The notes below the pieces were generated by a model. That model saw only the letters and a program-made list of their open reading frames with translations, was not told where the DNA came from and searched no databases. The translations under genes and the position numbers were made by a program. From assembly GCF_004054105.1 (NCBI RefSeq), contig NZ_SBLC01000005.1, positions 124,001 through 188,000 of the forward strand: DNA of 64,000 bases, read 5' to 3'. Numbering within the stretch: position 1 is the stretch's first letter; every line of letters begins with the position of its first letter. Source of the DNA: Falsigemmobacter intermedius (GTDB taxonomy: Bacteria > Pseudomonadota > Alphaproteobacteria > Rhodobacterales > Rhodobacteraceae). Shown one piece after another: positions 60,747 to 64,000 of this stretch.

Positions 60747-61406
60747 ATGCTGCGCCGTCTGATCTTTCCCGTCCTGCTCGGGCTTGCGGGCTGTGCGATC
60801 CTGATTTCGCTTGGCACCTGGCAGGTGCAGCGGCAGATCTGGAAGAACGGCGTGCTGGCGGGGATTGAGGCGGGGATTGCCGCCGATCCCGTCGCGCTGC
60901 CCCCCGAAGGGCAGGGGGAAGTTTATCTGCCTGTTGCGGTCTCGGGGCGGCTTACGGGGGAGTATCTGCGGGTGCTGGTCAGCCGCAAACAGATCGGTCC
61001 CGGCCACCGCATCATCGCCGTGCTGGACACGGGCGAGCGCCGCGTGCTGGCTGATCTGGGCTTTATCCGCGACGGCGCGGCGCTGCCTGAGATTGCCGGC
61101 GATCACAGCTTCGCGGCCAACCTGCACCGCCCGCAGGAAGTCGATGCCTATACCCCCGCGCCCGACAGCGCCGCGAACCTCTGGTTTGCCCGCGATGTTG
61201 AGGCCATGGCGCAGGCGCTGAACACAGAAGCGACCTTTGTGGTTGCCCGCGAAACCGTTGTGCCGGGGATTGAGGCGATGCCGCTTGATACCTCCGGCAT
61301 CCCGAACGACCATCTGCAATATGCCATCACCTGGTTCCTGCTTGCGACTGTCTGGGCAGGGATGACAGGGCTTCTGATCTGGCGTATTTCGCAACGCAGA
61401 AGCTGA
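60747..61406 (+). CDS. SURF1-family cytochrome oxidase assembly protein
   Basis: This 219-residue protein has one helix at each end (about 5-25 and 190-212) and a periplasmic domain, the SURF1 layout. The N-terminal motif is SLGTWQVQRQIWKN, and the C-terminal NDHLQYAITWFLLATVWAG is diagnostic. SURF1 helps insert heme A into subunit I. ATG 60747 is used; the frame extends upstream without similarity. The gene lies right after the cta operon. Confidence 0.93.
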   Translation: MLRRLIFPVLLGLAGCAILISLGTWQVQRQIWKNGVLAGIEAGIAADPVALPPEGQGEVYLPVAVSGRLTGEYLRVLVSRKQIGPGHRIIAVLDTGERRVLADLGFIRDGAALPEIAGDHSFAANLHRPQEVDAYTPAPDSAANLWFARDVEAMAQALNTEATFVVARETVVPGIEAMPLDTSGIPNDHLQYAITWFLLATVWAGMTGLLIWRISQRRS

Positions 61407-61416
61407 GGAGAAGGCC

Positions 61417-62811
61417 ATGCAGTATATCTCAACCCGCGGCAGCGCACCGGTTCTGGACTTTGGCGGGGCGATGATGACCGGCCTTGCGCGGGATGGCGGG
61501 CTTTATGTGCCCGAGCATCTGCCGAGCTTCTCGAAAGATGAGATCGCCGCGATGGCAGGTCTCTCTTACGAAGAAATCGCCTTCCGCGTCATGCGCCCTT
61601 TCATCGGTGAAACCTTCAGCGACGACGAATTCAAAGGCCTGATCGCCGCCGCCTATCAGGGGTTTGAACACGCCGCCCGCGCGCCCCTGAAGCAGCTGGC
61701 ACCGAACCATTTCCTGCTGGAGCTCTTCCACGGGCCGACGCTGGCCTTCAAAGATTTCGCCATGCAGCTCATCGGTCAGATGATGCAGGCGGCGCTGGCA
61801 AAATCGGGCAAGCGCATCACCATCGTGGGGGCGACCTCCGGCGACACCGGCTCGGCGGCGATTGAGGCGTTCCGCGGCCTCTCGAACGTCGATGTTTTCA
61901 TCCTCTTCCCGCATGGCCGCGTGTCGGAAGTGCAGCGCCGCCAGATGACGACGCCCTCGGAATCTAACGTCCACGCCCTGGCGCTGGACGGGGATTTTGA
62001 CGATTGTCAGGCCCGCCTGAAAGACATGTTTAATCACTTTGAGTTCCGCGATGCTGTGGGCCTTGCAGGGGTGAACTCAATCAACTGGGCGCGGGTTCTG
62101 GCCCAGGTGGTCTACTACTTCTCCTCGGCTGTGTCGCTGGGCGCGCCGCATCGCACCATCGATTTCACCGTGCCGACCGGCAACTTCGGGGATATCTATG
62201 CCGGCCATATCGCCCGCTCCATGGGCCTGACCATCGGCAAACTGGTGATTGCCACCAATCAGAACGACATTCTGCACCGCACGCTGGAAACCGGCGTTTA
62301 TGAAACCCGCGGTGTGGCGCCTTCGATGAGCCCCTCGATGGACATTCAGGTCTCCTCGAACTTTGAGCGGTTGCTCTTTGACGTGCTGGACCGTGAAGGG
62401 GCGGCCGTAGCCGATCTGATGAATGATCTGAAAACCACCGGCAAATTCACCGTGCCCCAGGGCGCGCTTGAGGCACTTCGTGCAGGTTTCGCCTCAGGCC
62501 GCGCTTCGGAAGAGGAAACCCTTGCGACAATCGGCGCCACGCTGAAAGCCTCAGCAGAGCTGATTTGCCCGCATGGGGCGGTTGCAGTGAGGGTGGCGGA
62601 AGCCCATCTTGGGGAAAACCCGATGGTGACCCTTGCCACCGCGCATCCGGCGAAATTCCCCGATGCGGTGGAAAAGGCCTCGGGCATCCGCCCGGCTCTG
62701 CCTCCGCGCATGGCCGACCTGTTTGAGCGGCCCGAGCGTGTGACGCGGGTGCCGAATGATCTTGCCGCGCTTGAGGCGCTGGTCCTTGAAACGACTGGAC
62801 ATAACGTATGA
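61417..62811 (+). CDS. thrC: Threonine synthase
   Basis: This 464-residue PLP enzyme converts O-phosphohomoserine to threonine. PLP Lys is Lys112 in TLAFKDFAMQL, followed by VGATSGDTGSAAIEAF. NSINWARVLAQVVYYF and VPTGNFGDIYAGHIAR are the substrate- and PLP-phosphate-binding parts. Length matches the long proteobacterial form. GAGGAGAAGG precedes the ATG. It starts 10 nt after the SURF1 gene and overlaps the next gene by ATGA. Confidence 0.96.
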   Translation: MQYISTRGSAPVLDFGGAMMTGLARDGGLYVPEHLPSFSKDEIAAMAGLSYEEIAFRVMRPFIGETFSDDEFKGLIAAAYQGFEHAARAPLKQLAPNHFLLELFHGPTLAFKDFAMQLIGQMMQAALAKSGKRITIVGATSGDTGSAAIEAFRGLSNVDVFILFPHGRVSEVQRRQMTTPSESNVHALALDGDFDDCQARLKDMFNHFEFRDAVGLAGVNSINWARVLAQVVYYFSSAVSLGAPHRTIDFTVPTGNFGDIYAGHIARSMGLTIGKLVIATNQNDILHRTLETGVYETRGVAPSMSPSMDIQVSSNFERLLFDVLDREGAAVADLMNDLKTTGKFTVPQGALEALRAGFASGRASEEETLATIGATLKASAELICPHGAVAVRVAEAHLGENPMVTLATAHPAKFPDAVEKASGIRPALPPRMADLFERPERVTRVPNDLAALEALVLETTGHNV

Positions 62812-64000
62812 TCCGCATTGAGACGCTGCCCAACGGGCTGCGCATTGCAACGGACGCCATGTCGTCGCTGGAAACAGCGGCGATTGGTCTTTGGGTGAAC
62901 GTGGGTGCGCGTCACGAGACGCAGGACCAGAACGGCATTGCTCACTTCCTTGAGCATATGGCCTTCAAAGGCACGGCCCGCCGTTCTGCGCTGCAGATTG
63001 CCTCAGAGATTGAGGATGTGGGCGGCTATCTCAATGCCTATACCTCAAACGAAAGCACGGCCTACTATGCCCGTGTGCTGAAGGCCGATGTGCCGCTGGC
63101 TTTGGATGTGATCGCTGATATCACCCTCAACCCCGCTTTTGAGACGCGCGAGATTGAGATTGAGCGCGGCGTGATCCTGCAGGAAATCGGGCAGATGCTC
63201 GACACGCCCGATGATGTGGTCTTTGAGTGGCTGCAGGAGACGGCTTTCCCGTCGCAACCGCTGGGCCGTTCGATCCTTGGAACATCCGAGCGCGTGGGCG
63301 CCTTCGATGCCAATGATCTCAAGCGCTTTGTCGGTGCGCATTACCACCCCGGGCAGATGATTCTTTCGGCCGCGGGTGCGGTGGACCACGACGCCATCGT
63401 CGCCCAGGCGAAGGCGCTCTTCGGTCACCTTGAGGCGCGCCCGGTCAGCCCCTTTGAGCCTGCGAAATTCTCAGGCGGTGAGCGCCGTGAGATCGAAGAT
63501 CTGGAGCAGGTGCATCTGGCTTTCGCCTTTGAGGCGGAGAGCTGGCACTCAAAAGACCTGCATGTTGCCCAGACCTGGGCCGGGGCGATGGGGGGCGGCA
63601 TGTCCTCACGCCTCTTCCAGAAGTTGCGCGAAGAGCATGGCATGTGCTATACGGTCGATGCCCAGGCCGGAGCCCATGAGGACACCGGGCTGATCACCGT
63701 TTATGCGGGCACCAGTGCCGAGCAGGTGGGGGATCTGGCGCGCTATACCATGGACGAGCTGAAGCGTTCGGCTGAGGATCTGACCGAAGCAGAAGTCGCG
63801 CGGATCCGCGCGCAGCGCCGCGCAGGTCTGCTGATGGGGCTTGAAGGTCCCTGGGCGCGCACGCAACATATGGCCCGGATGCTCGCACTTTATGGCAAAG
63901 TGCCGCAGATGGGGGAAATGGTGGCCGAGATCGACGCCGTAACGCTGGACCGCGTGAAAACCTACGCCGGTAATCTCGCCATGGGCGGGAAGATGGCCAT
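62808..64000 (+). CDS. M16-family zinc peptidase (mitochondrial-processing-peptidase-like; 3' end cut)
   Basis: These 397 residues of an M16B peptidase include the inverted zinc motif HFLEHMAFKG near 47-56 (HxxEH) and the downstream Glu in EIEIERGVILQEIGQ. The Gly-rich loop AGAMGGGMSSRLFQKLREE lies in the second homologous half. It is close to the single-chain ancestor of mitochondrial processing peptidase beta. No signal peptide, so cytosolic. The ATG overlaps thrC; thrC-M16 pairs are frequent in alphaproteobacteria. Only the extreme C-terminus appears to be missing. Confidence 0.93.
   Translation, partial: MIRIETLPNGLRIATDAMSSLETAAIGLWVNVGARHETQDQNGIAHFLEHMAFKGTARRSALQIASEIEDVGGYLNAYTSNESTAYYARVLKADVPLALDVIADITLNPAFETREIEIERGVILQEIGQMLDTPDDVVFEWLQETAFPSQPLGRSILGTSERVGAFDANDLKRFVGAHYHPGQMILSAAGAVDHDAIVAQAKALFGHLEARPVSPFEPAKFSGGERREIEDLEQVHLAFAFEAESWHSKDLHVAQTWAGAMGGGMSSRLFQKLREEHGMCYTVDAQAGAHEDTGLITVYAGTSAEQVGDLARYTMDELKRSAEDLTEAEVARIRAQRRAGLLMGLEGPWARTQHMARMLALYGKVPQMGEMVAEIDAVTLDRVKTYAGNLAMGGKMA

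Overview
The window is a stretch of core chromosome from a high-GC alphaproteobacterium, most likely a member of the Rhodobacteraceae (Rhodobacter/Paracoccus relatives). Support: the aa3 oxidase operon order ctaC-ctaB-small membrane ORF-ctaG-ctaE-SURF1, an argB/ilvD/glcDEF/topA/dprA/tldD complement with alphaproteobacterial sequence character, a Rhodobacteraceae-type DUF6478-like protein, and GC-rich palindromic intergenic repeats of a kind common in this family. I see about 62 protein genes (two cut by the window ends), one tRNA-Gly(UCC), and no insertion sequence, prophage, CRISPR array or plasmid gene. Genes are tightly packed, with many ATGA/GTGA stop-start overlaps.

Layout. 1-5.2 kb: a PfkB kinase (cut) and endonuclease III on the minus strand, then an AraC-MGMT repair/regulator fusion, an OmpA-type lipoprotein, argB and a SixA-like phosphatase. 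5.3-11 kb: a zinc-ribbon membrane protein divergent from a five-gene envelope operon, ftsE-ftsX-plsC-(Kdo-transferase-like)-lpxK. 11.1-16.5 kb: ureide/purine catabolism (NCS2 permease, allA, allE, a puuE-uraD fusion, divergent hiuH). 16.7-21.3 kb: a complete branched-chain-amino-acid-type ABC importer. 21.3-28.2 kb: zapE, a sulfotransferase divergent from a GT14-type glycosyltransferase, a HIT protein, a FadH-like dienoyl-CoA reductase and a DUF1285 protein. 28.3-35 kb: a moxR-DUF58-DUF4159-VWA/amidotransferase-like operon. 35-40.3 kb: an M23 protein without signal peptide, phhB, ilvD, a lipoprotein, a DUF6478-like protein and a secreted trypsin-like protease. 40.4-45.9 kb: glcF-glcE-glcD and a gamma-glutamyltransferase. 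46-54 kb: tRNA-Gly, ilvE, a MerR regulator, two tandem hotdog thioesterases, a MATE exporter, scoAB and topA. 54.2-64 kb: dprA, tldD, the cytochrome oxidase operon, thrC and an M16 protease (cut).

How the genes work together. The ureide genes turn 5-hydroxyisourate into allantoin, allantoate, ureidoglycolate and finally glyoxylate plus urea. Glycolate oxidase (GlcDEF), about 25 kb away, feeds the same glyoxylate pool. Urate oxidation and allantoate hydrolysis must be encoded elsewhere. The ftsEX-plsC-lpxK run joins divisome-linked amidase control to phospholipid and lipid A synthesis. The cta operon encodes oxidase subunits II and III with heme O synthase and two assembly factors; subunit I is not in the window.

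Nothing here is clearly a new biological system. The observations most worth a second look are the Kdo-transferase-like protein lacking both acidic active-site motifs, the sulfotransferase/GT14 module with an unassigned C-terminal domain, the MoxR operon in which only the last protein keeps an intact MIDAS motif, the hotdog pair with an Asp-to-Glu change, and palindromes in the purine-cluster control region.
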